NCBI GenBank assembly: GCA_012511845.1
Contig: JAAZFF010000337.1
Coordinates: 1-6,618, forward strand
Direction of reading: 5' to 3'
Origin: Lentisphaerota bacterium
Lineage (GTDB): Bacteria > Verrucomicrobiota > Kiritimatiellia > RFP12 > UBA3636
Length of the DNA stretch: 6,618 bases
The position numbers and the translations under genes were made by a program. Positions 6,289-6,618 of the stretch are shown here, in pieces; the stretch's first letter is position 1; every line of letters starts with the position of its first letter. A model generated the notes under the pieces. The model saw nothing but the letters and a program-made list of their open reading frames with translations, was not told the origin of the DNA and did no database searches.

Positions 6289-6618
6289 AAGTCTGCGCTC
6301 AGTCAAACCCACACTGGCAGCTGTCAGGGAGCCGATTTTAATAATCGAAGCGCCAAAGCTGCCGGGATACTTTACAGAGCGTCCCAGCATATTGTCTGCC
6401 ACAATGCGTGCCTGCCTGTTAGCCGGTCCTGCCAGGGGAACAGTGATCGAGCCGCCAAGAATCGGATCGGGAATTTCGATCACATCACCTGCTGCGTATA
6501 CATCAGGGTCGCTCGTGCGCAAAAATTTGTCTACAATAATATGACCTCTCTGCCCCGTTTCCAAACCGGCATTTTTCGCTATTTCTGAATTTGGCTTGAC
6601 ACCAACGCACATCAGCAC
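6286..6618 (-). CDS. FAD/NAD(P)-disulfide reductase (CoADR-like), central part; open at the right edge and ending at the amber codon
   Basis: A total of 110 codons is visible, with the frame open at base 6618, so the start and the N-terminal half are missing. The GTG at 6618 is just the edge codon, not a start. MCVGVKPNSEIAKNAGLE is the end of the NAD(P)-binding domain (compare the usual GVxPN). TSDPDVYAAGDVIE is the second FAD-contacting motif of pyridine nucleotide-disulfide reductases, with D45. VPLAGPANRQARIVADNMLG and YPGSFGASIIKI follow, as in CoA-disulfide reductases and NADH-dependent persulfide reductases. It stops at TAG after GLTERRL, just where the dimerisation domain should begin, and that domain is encoded in the same frame from 6285 on. 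As translated to the stop, the product would lack its dimer interface and all sulfur-carrier domains and would probably be non-functional. The promoter and the catalytic Cys (near residue 43 in the family) are outside the window. Confidence 0.9.
   Translation of the reverse strand: MLMCVGVKPNSEIAKNAGLETGQRGHIIVDKFLRTSDPDVYAAGDVIEIPDPILGGSITVPLAGPANRQARIVADNMLGRSVKYPGSFGASIIKIGSLTAASVGLTERRL

Overview
The window is bacterial, gene-dense DNA of intermediate GC content, judged by eye. It shows two convergent transcription units separated by about 320 bp of repeat-rich non-coding DNA. The phylum cannot be fixed from the sequence. The right-hand gene is a multidomain sulfur-handling flavoprotein of a kind typical of anaerobes. 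The spacer has the short 7- and 9-nt tandem repeats and decayed inverted repeats that I associate with large-genome, repeat-rich lineages, but that is an impression only.

Left unit (1-4561, plus strand): this looks like the distal part of a type I restriction-modification operon. It holds the C-terminal part of a zinc-metallopeptidase (ImmA/IrrE) regulator whose N-terminus lies outside the window, a DUF4411 PIN-like protein overlapping it by 4 nt (ATGA), and five bases later a complete 1079-codon HsdR. HsdR keeps its nuclease, helicase and C-terminal domains with all key motifs visible. The metallopeptidase/PIN pair resembles a toxin-antitoxin or regulatory module carried inside the restriction operon. 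No hsdM or hsdS is in view; they would be expected upstream.

Spacer (4562-4884): I see no credible gene here. It contains a 13-nt perfect inverted repeat near both ends, a nested 27-nt inverted repeat whose two arms differ only by transitions, two 7-nt tandem arrays, a 9-nt tandem array and two GC-rich hairpins.

Right unit (4885-6618, minus strand): one reading frame encodes the C-terminal half of a CoA-disulfide/persulfide reductase, followed by a rhodanese, a TusA-like domain and a DsrE-like domain. It is interrupted by a single in-frame TAG codon at 6288-6286. The protein homology runs straight through the stop with no frame change. This is therefore a nonsense mutation, a sequence error or a readthrough/recoding event rather than two genes. 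The reductase N-terminus, with its catalytic cysteine and first FAD motif, lies beyond the right edge.

The two units have no obvious functional link. The strongest leads are the amber codon, the PIN/metallopeptidase module within the restriction operon, and the nested repeat structure of the spacer.
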